The position numbers were made by a program, and so were the translations under genes. A model generated the notes under the pieces. The model was not told where the DNA came from. It worked only from the letters and a program-made list of their open reading frames with translations, and searched no databases. This document shows, one piece after another, positions 9,243-20,714 of a stretch of 64,000 nucleotides of DNA. Numbering within the stretch: position 1 is the stretch's first letter; every line of letters starts with the position of its first letter. The DNA comes from Palaemon carinicauda. Taxonomy: Eukaryota > Arthropoda > Malacostraca > Decapoda > Palaemonidae. The stretch spans positions 48,160,234 through 48,224,233 of the forward strand of contig NC_090768.1 in assembly GCF_036898095.1 (NCBI RefSeq). Direction: 5' to 3'.

Positions 9243-9533
9243 ATTTTTCCTTAGTAAAATAAATTTTTGAATATACTTACCCGATGATCATATAGCTGCA
9301 TCCCTGCTGCCCGACAGAAAAAATCTACGGGCGGAATACGCCAGCGATCGCTATACAGGTGGGGGTGTACATCAACAGCGCCATCTGTCAAGTAGGTACT
9401 CAAGTACTCGATGTCAACATAGAACCAATTTTCTCCTCTGTCCCACTGGTTCTCTATTGGGGAGGAAGGGTGGGTCCTTTAATTTATGATCATCGGGTAA
9501 GTATATTCAAAAATTTATTTTACTAAGGAAAAT
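9243..9533 (+). mobile_element. Short non-autonomous DIRS-related element M2, inverted relative to M1
   Basis: A 291-base element with almost perfect inverted ends (ccttagtaaaataaattttt and its complement; one extra T on the left). Its right part (ggggaggaagggtgggtc) is the reverse complement of the left part of M1, so they are one family in opposite orientation. Its left part matches the leader of copy C (tctacgggcggaatacgcca; gtacttgagtacctacttga in complement) rather than that of B. AAC lies on both sides (9240-9242 and 9534-9536). Confidence 0.85.
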
Positions 9534-9971
9534 AACATTTTTCAATATCAAACTTACCCGATGATCATATAGCTGATTCACACCCAGGGGGGTGGGTAGA
9601 GACCAGCATTACAAGTTGACATTATGAGCTAAGTATTCCGTATTTCATTTTAGCAGTTATTCAAAATAACAAGCATAAAATAAATAAGTACCTGGTAAGG
9701 AAGACGACTTGAACAATTACTCTGCCTTTTTAAGTACGTCTTCCTTATTGAGCCTCGCGATCCTCATAGGATGCTGAGCGACTCCTAGGAGCTGAAGTAT
9801 GAAGGGTTGCAACCCATACTAAAGGTCCTCATCAAAACCTCTAATCTAGGCGCTTCTCAAGAAATGATTTTGACCACCCGCCAAATCAAGTAGGATGCGA
9901 AAGGCTTCTTAGCCTTCCGGACAACCCAAAAATATTTCAAGAGAAAGATTAAAAAGGTTCTGGAATTAGGG

Positions 9972-11420
9972 AATTGTAGTGGTGGAGCCCTACCACTACT
10001 GCACTCGTTGCTACGAATGGTCCCAGAGTGTAGCAGTTCTCGTAAAGAGACTGGACATTCTTAAGATAAAAGACGCGAACACTGATTTGCTTTTCCAATA
10101 GGTTGCGTTGAATATATTTTGCAGAGATCTATTAGTTTAAAGGCCACGGAAGTTGTGACAGCTCTAACTTCGTGTGTCCTTACCTTCAGCAAAGCTTGGT
10201 CTTCCTCATTCAGAAGGGAATGAGCTTCTCGTATTAACAGTCTGAAAATAATAGGATAAAGAATTCTGACATAGGCAAAGATGGATTCTTAACTGAACAC
10301 CATAAAGCTTCAGACGGGCCTCGTAAAGGTTTAAAATAGAACTTAAGAGCTCTTACAGGACATAATACTCTTTCTAGTTCATTTCCAACCATACGATAAG
10401 TTTGGAATATCGAACGATATTGGTCAAGGCCGAGAAGGCAGCTCGTGTTTGGCTAGAAAACCAAGATGTAGAACATGTAGCCGTTTCGGATGAGAATCCG
10501 ATGTTCTTGCTGAAGGCATGAATCTCACTGACTCTTTTAGCTGTGGTTAAGCATATCAGGAAAAGAGTCTTAAAGGTGAGATCTTTCAGGGAGGCTGATT
10601 GAAGTGGTTCGAACCTGTCTGACATAAGGAATCTTAGAACCACGTCTAAATTCCAACCAGGTGTAACCAAACGACGCTCCTTCGTGGTCTCAAAAGACTT
10701 AAGGAGGTCCTGTAGATCTTTATTGTTGGAAAGATCTAAGCCTCTGTGACGGAAGACTGATGCCAACATGCTTCTGTAACCCTTGATAGTGGGAGCTGAA
10801 AGAGATCGCTCTTTCCTCAGATATAAGAGGAAGTCAGCTATTTGAGTTACAGAGGTACTGGTCGAGGATATGGATACTGACTTGCACCAGTTTCGGAAGA
10901 TTTCCCACTTCGATTGGTAGACTCTAAGGGTGGATGTTCTCCTTGCTCTAGCAATAGCTCTGGTTGCCTCCTTCGAAAAACCTCTAGTTCTCGAGAGTCT
11001 TTCGATATTCTGAAGGCAGTCAGACGAAGAGCGTTGAGGCCTTGGAGTACCTTCTTTACGCGTGGCAGACGTAGCAGGTCCACCCTTAGGGGAAGTGTTC
11101 TGGGAACGTCTACTAGCCATCGAAGTACCTCGGTAAGTTATTCTCTCGCGGGCCAGAGGGAAGCAACTAGAGTCAACTTTGTCCCTTCGTGAGAGGCGAA
11201 CTTCTGCAGTACCTTGTTGACAATCTAGAACGGAGGGAATGCATATAGATCTAGATGAGACCAATTTAGTAGAAAGGCATCTATAAGAACTACTGCTGGG
11301 TCCGGGATAGGTGAGCAAAGTATTGAGAGCCTCTTGGACATCGAGGTTGCGAAGAGATCTATGGTTGGCTGGCCCCAGGTGACCCAAAGTCTCTTGCATA
11401 CATCCTTGTGGAGGGTCCAA
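9972..11420 (-). pseudogene. Tyrosine recombinase remnant of DIRS copy C
   Basis: An open stretch from 11420 to 10374 encodes the core-binding region and first catalytic Arg (VYQSKWEIFRNWC, SAPTIKGYRSMLASV, TAKRVSEIHAFS), closely similar to copy B. It loses frame at about 10,470. The H-x2-R segment is still visible in another frame near 10,150-10,190 and the C-terminal end near 9972, so the domain was once complete and is now split by frameshifts. Confidence 0.82.
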
Positions 11421-11429
11421 TGTGTTGGA

Positions 11430-12098
11430 ATTATTGTCCCTTCCTACTGAGACAATCTGCTAAGACATTCAAGTTGCCTTGGATGAAACTCATTACTAGT
11501 GAAAAGTCTAGACCTGTTGAACAGGAGAGGAGGTCACTTGCGAACTCGTACCATGTCAGAGGGTAGGTCCCTCCTTGCTAGGAGATGTACATCAAAGAAC
11601 GGAGTTGACCGTGTTCACCTCCACCACTTTGCCTTGAAGGAGAGACCTGAAGCTTTGCCAGGTCAGACGTACTGCCAGAAGCTTCTTGCAGTTGAAATGC
11701 ATTGTCCTTTGACTCGAGTTCCATAATCCCGAGCATTCCCTACCGCCTAAGGACGCACCCCAGCCTACGTCCGATGCGTCTGAGAAGAGAACGTGGTTGG
11801 GAGTCTGAACAGTCAGGGGAAGACCCTTTCAAAGGTTGATAAAGTCCTTTCATCAAGTCAGACCAGACTATCTTTCCGGAAACCGGGATCGAGACCGCTT
11901 CTAGCGTCTTGTCCTTTTCCAGTGAAGAGCTAGATGATACCGAAGAGGACGGAGGTGTAGTCTTCCAAGAGACACCAATTGAACCACGGATGACAGTGTC
12001 CTAACCAGACTCATCCACAGCCTGACAGGGCCGTGTTCCTTCTTCAGCATCTTCTGGATGGATAGCATGGCTGGGGGATGATCGTCTTGTTCAGCCAT
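11430..12098 (-). pseudogene. RT/RNase H remnant of DIRS copy C
   Basis: Minus-strand pieces match the part of the copy B protein after the RT palm (PVRLWMSLVRTLSS and LGRLHLRPLRYHLALHW at 12098-11901), followed by the RNase H start with its Asp (LFSDASDVGWG near 11,795). Gag-like sequence begins directly above 12,110, so a deletion joined the middle of gag to RNase H and removed the catalytic RT core. Many frame breaks. Confidence 0.75.
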
Positions 12099-12109
12099 GT
12101 CCCCATCAG

Positions 12110-14221
12110 AGGGTTCCTCATCCGAAACTGATGAGGAAACGGCAACGGAGTGGGCAACGTCTGACTCGCTGAATCCGGTCGCACTGGTGGATGCGTGACG
12201 GAGCCGGACACAAGATCATGGTACTGCTGCACAGTCTGTGAACTGTCAACCATGGGGACGCGAGGAAGTACAGCGACAACCCGAAACTGTCTAGACTGTC
12301 TGGGTTGTGCAGACAACCCCCTACCGGGTTGCTGAGGTTGCCGCACTGCGTCACAACAAGTCACCTCTGCTGGTTGTTGAACGTCTTCCTAGTGACACAC
12401 TGAACGTCCACAACCACCTCCGAGAGTTGCTTAACGTCAACGTGCGACTGGCAACCCACACTGGGTCGCACCGGTGGAGGAACCATCTCAACTGGCGGAC
12501 GTGAGTAGGATACCTCAGCGTCAACAGGGCGTACAACCAACCGGTAGGAAGGTTGTTGGCTAGAAGGTTCTTCTCCGTAAAAAATCCTCTAACAAGGACT
12601 AAGCTTGGACTGCATGTCTTGCAACAAAGCCCATCAGGGTCTATGGGAGCAGGTGTGGCAACAGACGGGATTAGCGACTGAAGCGGAACCATTTACCATC
12701 CCTGGAAGCATGTTATGCTTTAATAAAGTCCATAGGAGGCTAAGCAGCTTAAGGCTCCTCTCCAAATGACAGAGTCCTCAAGGGAATATCAGAAGGAGGG
12801 AGAACAGCACTTTCTCATCTACAGGAACCATGTCCGAGAAAAGCTAGGTTATCTCAGTGAGGGAATCACTGGTGCATAAGCAGCAGACCAGAAGGCAACG
12901 TTATGTAACTGGTTGACAGTCTGTGAACTGTCAAAAACTGAACTGTCAACCACAACAGGTGCGTGAGGACATACAGCACTGGTGCATAGTAGCAGACCAG
13001 AAGGCAAAGTCATGTAACTGCTTGACAGTCTGTGAGCTGGCAACAACCAAAGCTGTGTGGGGAAGCCTCAACTCCTGACTGACTAGTCTGCTGCGGGCGA
13101 GTGGCGGTAACCACAGTGGGTTGCGGAGGCTGACACACCGTGTCAAAACACGGCAGCTTGTGGTAGCTCACGCACGGCAACGGAGTGCTCCATGTGTCTG
13201 AGGGAGTCAGCATGCGTCTGGCAGGGTCGACTGCGCATGGGTGGAGGAGCTCTCACAACAAGAGTGTGGGAGCAGGCAGCCATGCTGGGCGCACAACCGT
13301 GGCAGGCTGTAGGCCAACGGGTGCATCGTCAACCTTCTCCGTAGTCGGAGTGTGGGAGCTGGCAACAACAAAAGCGGAGTGCTGGAGCGTGGGAGGGACT
13401 GCCGTGGGTTGCGGAGCATGCCGCATTGCATCAAAACACGGCAGCTTTACAGCACCTTCCCACTGCTGATGCGGTAGCTCACGCATGTCAACGGAGGGTG
13501 CAGCATGAACATGCGTCTGGCAGGGTCGACTGCGCATCGGTGGTGGAGCTCTCACAGGTGGAGTGTGGGAGCAGGCAGCCGCAGTATCTGCTGAGCGCAC
13601 AACCGTGGCAGGTTGTAGGTTAACAGGTGCAGTGTCAACCTTCTCAGCACGATACTCCTGCATGAAGGAAGCAAGCTGAGATTGCATAGTCTGCAGCATG
13701 GACCACTAGGGTCTATAAAAGACGGCAACAAACGGAGCTACTGTCCGTTGTGACTGAGGGTCTAAAACAGCTGGTGCGGCAACAGACGGAGTTACTGCCT
13801 GTTGCGGTACCACCTTGCCTCTCTTGGGAGGTGTGCAGTCGTAGGATGACTGCAGAGAGTCCGAACTGTCCCAGTGGCTACACCTAGGCCGTTGGACTTG
13901 AGCGGAAGGGACCGACTTGCACTAAAAAGCTGCAAGATTTGGTCCATGGTTTCTGCGAGAAACCTCTTCCGCAGACGAGGAATAAATGGGCTCTCTCGTC
14001 TTTGTGTGGGTGGGGCGATCACGTCGGCAACGTGTGTAGATACACCCGAAACCACCGAGGGAAACGTCTGTTCGTCGATCAAGGCCTGTGGAACCCATAA
14101 GTCGTTCGACATTACTTCTCCCCTGGGCTTGGGAGCTTGTAAGAGGTCCCGGACTAGGTGAACAACTGGCACGAACAGACGAACCCTCAAATGCAACACT
14201 GTAACACTTTGCGCATATCAC
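12110..14221 (-). pseudogene. Gag remnant of DIRS copy C with internal duplications
   Basis: The upstream end (14221-13922) encodes SVRASCSPSPGPLTSSQAQ and RSNVERLMGSTGLDRR, matching residues about 170-210 of the copy B Gag. The Cys-rich N-terminal ~165 residues are absent. Downstream, the Gln/Pro-rich region is expanded by direct duplications (see 12,840-13,640) and split over frames. It could not make a normal Gag. Confidence 0.72.
12840..13640. repeat. Imperfect direct duplications inside the copy C gag remnant
   Basis: A unit with aaaacacggcagctt, tggtagctcacgc or cggtagctcacgc, catgcgtctggcagggtcga, ctgcgcat and gagtgtgggagcaggcagcc occurs at about 13,145-13,285 and again at 13,432-13,580, about 300 bases apart. 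A smaller pair around agcagaccagaaggcaa and gacagtctgtga lies at about 12,870-12,930 and 12,980-13,040. The copies have diverged, so the duplications are not recent. Confidence 0.75.
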
Positions 14222-15290
14222 TTTATCACTTTTGATTTTCTGTTTGCACTATTTCACTGAAATCGAAACTTTAACTGATTTCTACCTGAAACACGCAATC
14301 CTATCCTTCATTAAAAGGTAGTAATTGCGAAAACAGAAAAACATAATTAAAGATAAAGAATTCAGTGGCTGGAAAAGAGACTAAACACTAGATCAAATAA
14401 ACTACGTTTAAAATCTCTCACCGCATAAAGCCTGGGAACAAGAATAAAACTCTAGGAACGTTTTACCTTCTTCCCCTACAGCGACTAGGGAGAAGAGTAA
14501 AAAACGAGAACAACGTTACCCGCTTGAACGAAACGTTTATTCTCCTCTCTCTCCCTCCGTCTCTATCTCTCTCTCTCTTCTCTCTCGACTTAGAACCTGA
14601 GAGAAGAGCCCAATTATATATCGTTAAAACATATTATTTGCTAAAGGAAAAAACTGAAAGGTTTCCCAAATAAAAAGTTCCTTTATTAGAATTTAAACCA
14701 TTTAAGCTAAGAAAGAATGAACGAAACGCTAGAATCGGTTTACTCTTACTGCAACGTGAAACCGTGAAATACTCTCTCTCTATCGTAACGATAGAGCGCA
14801 TGTTGAACGTTCTGAACGTCAACAACAGCGGAGACTAAACTAAACGTTAGTTCATCTTTGAAAACAGTACGAGACTATCAAAGAAATTCTTTCAAAAACA
14901 TTAAAATTAAAAAAGTATAAATTCTTAAAAGGTAAATACGAAATGATGGGCTCAATGTTAATTAACTTCGGTTCCAAGTAAGGACCGCCTACTATTAGGA
15001 AAGGTCGCATATAAACAAACATAAAAATTAATTTTTATAAGTTTATAATAATTGGAAAGTTAATCGAAGAGGCCTATAAAGGCGGAGAGATATAAAATAA
15101 ATAGATCTAAAACTTGTTAAGCAAAATTACCAAAAAACCTAAACACACTTCTGTCTAAGGGAAGGGTCGGCCATTTAAAAGTGAATGAGAGTCCATACTC
15201 TCTTCGTCACCAACACTTCCGTCTAAGGGAAGGGTCGGCCATAATTAAATCTATCCAAAACGAGTTCAAGTTTTGAAATGAAGATAAAAC
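14222..15290. other. Extra segment between gag and leader of copy C
   Basis: Copies A and B have about 380 bases between gag and the right terminus; C has about 1.35 kb plus missing gag N-terminal codons. The outer part (15,290-15,577) matches the A/B leader (acttcacca, ggcacgacagagg, then the terminal repeat). The inner kilobase matches nothing else in the window. It is AT-rich with a CT-rich patch (14,540-14,590) and a direct duplication of gtctaagggaagggtcggcc at 15,153 and 15,221. Either an insertion replaced the gag start, or this subfamily has a different 5' region. No ORF of note. Confidence 0.5.
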
Positions 15291-15599
15291 CCCTGCATAG
15301 CGAAAGCTCAAAACTGGAATAGTGTACTTCACCAATTTGTTGTGAAAACAAATCCAGTTAGGGACGGCGTATTTAGTAGGTCTTGCCTGTGGCACGACAG
15401 AGGGAAAATTGGTTCTATGTTGACATCGAGTACTTGAGTACCTACTTGACAGATGGCGCTGTTGATGTACACCCTCACCTGTATAGCGATCGCTGGCGTA
15501 TTCCGCCCGTAGATTTTTTCTGTCGGGCAGCAGGGATGCAGCTATATGATCATCGGGTAAGTTTGATATTGAAAAATGCAAATTAACTCCGAATTTGTC

Positions 15600-18500
15600 A
15601 TTTGTTCCGTAAGTGGAATACAAACTAAAGCTATTTATAGGGGTGACTCACCCATTACGAGGGTGGATGTCCCTGCCAATCTGGCTTTTTGGTCTTACCC
15701 AGGGTACTCCATATTGTTCATGGTTTCGTGCAAAAATAAGGAGAACCTAACACCTCGCTAAACCTGCTTAGCATTGTCTGTGGGCTACACAAGCTATGTG
15801 TCATGATATATTAGCAATGTGACAGTCATGGTAAAAGTTATTCAGAGTCTTGTGAGAAATAACGGAAGAGACCGAGACATTTCCAATACCACCTTGCCAG
15901 GGTATGGGGACGCAACATTATTGGAACAATACTAGGTTACACAAGGGAGCAATGGTTTGAGGTCAGCTGTGCAGAGGACCCTGGATGCTGATTTTCCCAA
16001 GAGAGGGGAGGCTGAAGAAAGGAAAAGAGCCAGATATTCCTTTTCATTCACTCAGATTAAAACTCGGGTAACCAATGCCATTAACCTTCTGCTACTTGTC
16101 CAATAAGGAGCTTGAGGTACTAAACCATCTGTTGTGCAGCCACCACAGGACCATTAGAAAACGTATCCACGTTCCTGTGTGTCACGTCACGTCTTGCAGG
16201 TTGTGGGCGGTGAACATAGTTCGGCATTTCCACACACGTGCTTGCAATACCTGCGTTACAGAGTAATTCTTTTTGAAGGCCAGGGACGTAGCTACGCCCG
16301 ACATCATGAGCTCTGGGATGACGTGCTGGAGGAGGATCGGGATTCAAGGAGAGGTCAATGACCCAGCAAATCCATGTGGAGATTGTTCTTTGTGATCCTC
16401 CTCTTATTTCTGTCAGTGCTGACGAAGAACAAGGGCACTCTAGGCCGAGCTGCTACTGTTCTCTTGAGGTAGCCCCTCAAACACCTTACTAGGCATAGTA
16501 ACAGATGAGGCATTGGTGAGGAGAGGTGACAATGGATGATGCATAGAGGGAACCTCTACCCTTGGAGGCCTGATTGGAGTCAGTTTGATCCTTGATGAAG
16601 GAAGCTTATCAGAAGATCCCCTCTTCCTTTTGAGGGGGGAAGAAGTCGTGGTCCGTAGTCCCGGATCGGTTGAAACAAAGGAAGATCCCAAGAAAGTACC
16701 GGGGGTTTCCGTTGGTCGTGAAGGAAGCATCGGGACAAAGGCTTGTGTTACAACTCTGTCCAAGGCGCTGAACCACGGCTGCTTGCTCATCGAAGCACTC
16801 TCCGAAAATGGCCCGAAGGGTCCTTTCCCGATGCTGAAGGCTTAGGAGCTGTAGATTTTGATTTCCTTCTGTGTGCAGGAAATTTCAGAATTCTAAAACC
16901 CTGAAACTTGCCCCCTTCCTCCTTCTCCAGCTGTTGTACTGTTATGCATTTGCGGGGAGGGGAATGGGGCGACGGCGAATGATCGTTAACCACCTTACCT
17001 TTCCTAGGGGCTACTACCACTGCCTTTGGTGGCTGCAGCAGGTGATCCTCGCTTGCAAGAGGATATGAAGGCTGCCGACGCATTGGAGAACTTCAAGAAA
17101 TATCCTGCTCAAGATGCGATGGCGATTGCTTACGTGAAGACCGCTGACTCGATGATTGATGAGAGAGAGTGTCTCCGTGTCGACAAGTGGTACCGCGATA
17201 ACACGGGGTCAATCATTACTCTGCACGAGAGACTGGTCGGTGAGTCGACAATCCTCGAGTAGGCGAATCACGCATAGCTGGGCGTGAAGACTGACGGATG
17301 TATGATGATTCACGTTGAAGTGATTCACACACTACTGGGCGAAGGCGTTCTGAAGAAGAGCAACGCGATGGTTTATGAATGCTCTGAGTTACAGACGAAC
17401 ACTGGCTAATTGAGTGACAGATGAGCGATTCCTGAGACAGCGATGGTCTATGCAATGCATGTGATCACTGTGGTAAACGCTGTCGGATTGGTGATCGCTG
17501 ACCAGCAGGCGATTTCCGAGGTGCTGGGTGAACAGGCCATTCTTGAGTTCTCGGCGATTCTCACGTAGCACGCGCTTGACGAGAAGCCAAACGCATAGGC
17601 GATTCACGCGCAACTGAACGTGTAGGCAGTACACGAATTGTCAATCATTGAAGAGCAGTCAGTTGTCCATGATGGCCAGGCAGTTCACGAGGTGATGGAA
17701 ACGTTGGCAATTCACGCTCTGCCAGTCGATGGTGAGACTGTCAAGAAGGTGAGCATTGAGCAAAAGCCTAGTGCGACGGAGAACATTGAGACGAGATCGG
17801 GGATGGAGGCAATGGTCAGAAACCAGAGAAGTCAGGCTGGACAGCTTCTTTCGTAGAAGAAGACTAAGGAGGCAAAGAGGTGAAGATATGTCTCTTGGCC
17901 GTGGGACCAGGAGTACCCTGAAGGCGAAGCAGTGGACGGACACGGTGAGGTCTTCTGCTGCCGACACGATGATGTATGAGCGTAGGATTAGCAAGCTGAC
18001 CGTCAGCAGGCCTCCGAAGAGGAGTCTCAATGTGAGACCCTTTACTGGAAAGGGAAACACTCGTCGGAGGGAGATGGCTCAGACTTTGGTCTCCCACCCC
18101 ACCCAAGAAAGATGTTCATCAGGGGAAGGAGTGCAGACCTTGGTGGAGGAAGATGGAGAAGACAGTCGCAAGAGCAGCTGGCACGGCACCAGACGAGCTC
18201 TCCGAAACAACAACGTTGACAACGGACAAGGGGTCAACATCTGACGCTGAAGCAAGCTGAAGATCCGCAACCCAGGGCAAGAACCGCAACGCCTCCTTGG
18301 AAGGAGCACCAGGCAAACCCGACGACGGCCACATCCGTAACAAGGGAGAAAAAGACACGGCCTCGCACGGGGGGTGAGCCGGGGCAACCAGACTAGGGGA
18401 GGCAGCACCGTCTCTCAAGGATCAAGGTTGGCCCAAAGTTAAATGGCCTACGCTACTACTCGTCGGCCCCCTAGAGGAAGCCGTCCGAGTAGGGTTTTTT

Positions 18501-19020
18501 CTGCTTCGAAGCAACCTTCAAAGGAGAAGAATCCCGCTTAGACTTACGTCTATGCCCATACATTTCCTACTGGGAAGCAGACTGCTCCCGACACTCATTA
18601 CATTTGTTGTCTACATCGCAGCGCTGTCCTCTGCAGACGGGGCAAAGGCTGTGAGGATCCGTCTTCAGAGCAGACATAAACTACCTGCAGGTGCGGCCCT
18701 CTGATCCAATACAAGTCTGCACGGCCGTACAAGAAACACAGCACACACACACTCACACACTTAAAAGAAAAAGCAAAAAACAGTTAATGGTAGTCCAAAT
18801 TGGAGAGGATGAAGAGCGGTGACAACCGTAGTCCATCCGAGCCAAAAGCAAAGTGAGGCTCAGTCACAAGTGTGCGAGTGAGGAGTGTATCTAGCAAACC
18901 CCCCTACCACCCTAACTAACAGATGGGTAGTTAACCCTCGCTAAATTCTAATGGCTCGTCCTTTCAGAGAGTAATATTCATAAAAATAGAGATGGTTTTT
19001 ATTCCTATTACGGAACAAAT
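15600..19020 (-). mobile_element. Decayed TIR element D with a Gag-like ORF
   Basis: A 3.4 kb segment with short inverted ends: atttgttccgtaagtggaat at 15600 against the complement of attcctattacggaacaaat ending 19020 (about 20 bases, a few mismatches). Inside, on the minus strand, is a decayed Gag-like gene that starts near the right end, the same layout as the DIRS copies. No RT or recombinase was recognised, so it is a deletion derivative or a non-autonomous relative. Only 22 bases separate it from copy C. Confidence 0.6.
16440..18677 (-). pseudogene. Gag-like remnant of element D
   Basis: An ATG at 18677 begins a peptide with DPHSLCPVCRGQRC and CNEC: C-x2-C-x4-C-x5-C-x2-C, the same spacing and the same DPH lead as the DIRS Gag of copies A and B. 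It stops after about 37 codons. Broken Ser/Pro/Arg-rich frames continue to about 16,440 (for example minus ORFs 18418-18119, 17083-16787 and 16790-16440, the last with SSPLKRKRGSSDKL). The middle (17,090-17,860) is full of short in-frame stops. Function cannot be stated beyond a Gag-type, probably nucleic-acid-binding protein. Confidence 0.6.
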
Positions 19021-19987
19021 ACCAAAAAGGAAGCAAAATATTTTCAACTCTGTACCATTCAAACAAACTTTGATATATGATGAATACAGAAATAACAATA
19101 TTGATTGGATTATGGATGAATAAGAGGTTTCAATGTTTACTAATGGCAGCACACGGGTAAAGATTTACCGAAGTACCAGCAGGCAGTAAAAATTTCTACC
19201 TGTTAAATAATGCCAAGCTGTAAACCCACCTGAACTTTCAAAGGACAGAACATGCTCCTACAGCCAATGAATTATATAATTACTGTGTTCCAAATTTCCA
19301 CATTTAATTAACGTCAAGAGTAAGTTCAAGTTGACTTACATGGGTGAAGAATAAGCCCAAGAGAGATTAGAGCTTTATCAAGTAGTAAACACAACTAAAT
19401 AAGATGAGATTAGCTTAAGATGTATCCTTTTTTAAGAAGTTTTAGCCCTGATCCTCTAAAACATGGCATCTTCTGTGTGGCTGCATAGTAAAGGTTGTGA
19501 AGATCCAAGTTGGGTGAAGCATCTGACACAGAATGAAATCTACAACCTTGGGGAAAATGCTTTATCGTAGAGCAACTTGACATGTATCATTCCATAGTTG
19601 ACCTGCTAATTCACTGAGGCCCTATGTCTTCTATTGACCATATTTGACTTTAATTTTTACTGTTTCTTTTCTTTATTTCCACACTTCTTTTAGGAAAAAG
19701 CTAATTTAGCTTTCTGCTTTTACAAATAGGGTTGGAGTTTTGCTTATAAGAAAAAAAAAAAAATACAAAAATACAGGATAGGTAAGATCAGGTTAGGTTA
19801 TTATGTACTTTCAATTTCTATGGCATCTGATGCTTCTCTTTAAGAGGGACTAAAATTCTTGTAACCTGGCGAAGACACAGATGAAACAGCTGTTGCCTAC
19901 ATAGGCTAAACTATCACCACAAATTATCTGGAACATGTTTGAGAATATTAAAACATCATTCTTGACACTAATTACGGTATAGTTTTA

Positions 19988-20226
19988 CTGTATTACAGAT
20001 TCTCATTTCGAACAGAAAATATATGTTTTCCTGTTGAAAATGACATGATTTGCCCGAATTTGACCTTCATTTCAACCGAAACCAAACAGAACAACCGGTT
20101 CAACTAACTTTAAGTAACCAAACTGGTTGTTGTTGTTGCGGTTGAAATGAAGGTGAAAACCGGTTAAATCACGTTATTTACTACAGGAAAACACATATTT
20201 TCTAGGTTACATTACCCTGTAATACA
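19988..20226. mobile_element. Foldback MITE-like element
   Basis: The left arm (tattacag at 19,991, agaaaatatatgttttcctg, ccttcatttcaaccg) and the right arm (cggttgaaatgaagg, caggaaaacacatattttct, ctgtaata ending about 20,223) are imperfect reverse complements over roughly 100 bases each, with a short centre around ggttgttgttgttg. There is no ORF. This fits an old palindromic miniature DNA transposon; no target duplication was defined. Confidence 0.72.
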
Positions 20227-20714
20227 GAACAATAATACCCTAATTACTTAGTATCTTATGTCTGTTCTCACTTAAACACAATACTACTAGTGTACCCAAT
20301 TTCCCATTGGGATCCCATTAAGCTCGGTTTTATAATAGTTTTGGGCAGAACAACATTTTTAAATAAAAAGTTTTATTTTCTATAGGAAAACTACGGTTTA
20401 TTTGAAAATAACATTTATAAAACTTCTGTTTTAATGTAAAAATTTACCTTTATTTTAAGGGCTATTAAATAATAAATGAGATATACCCTAATATATCTCC
20501 CGATAATGGGGGACACCCAATGGGTACCAAGGGTTTTCCATAATTTTACCTTAAGCTCTTTGTTGAAGAGACAATAACCAATAGGAATATAAATTAATAC
20601 AAACTAATGGTAAAATATATATAATCCACAGTATCAATACAGTCTGTTGCATGATTTTGTGTTAAATTAGTTTGTCATCCTAGTGCCTTGCTAAACTAGG
20701 CCTAGGGTAAGCTA

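Larger units (their letters stand above)
9537..15577 (-). mobile_element. DIRS-like retrotransposon copy C, decayed
   Basis: About 6.0 kb bounded by exact inverted repeats of about 39 bases (atttttcaatatcaaactta at the left; complement ending gaaaaat at 15577). The inner left end (gattcacacccaggggggtg) matches the 3' end of copy B. The order on the minus strand is gag remnant, RNase H remnant, recombinase remnant. The RT palm with its YLDD box is missing, and frames are broken throughout. The termini and leader differ from A/B (gatgatcatatagctg instead of gataatcatgtagctg), so C is a sister subfamily. Confidence 0.88.
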
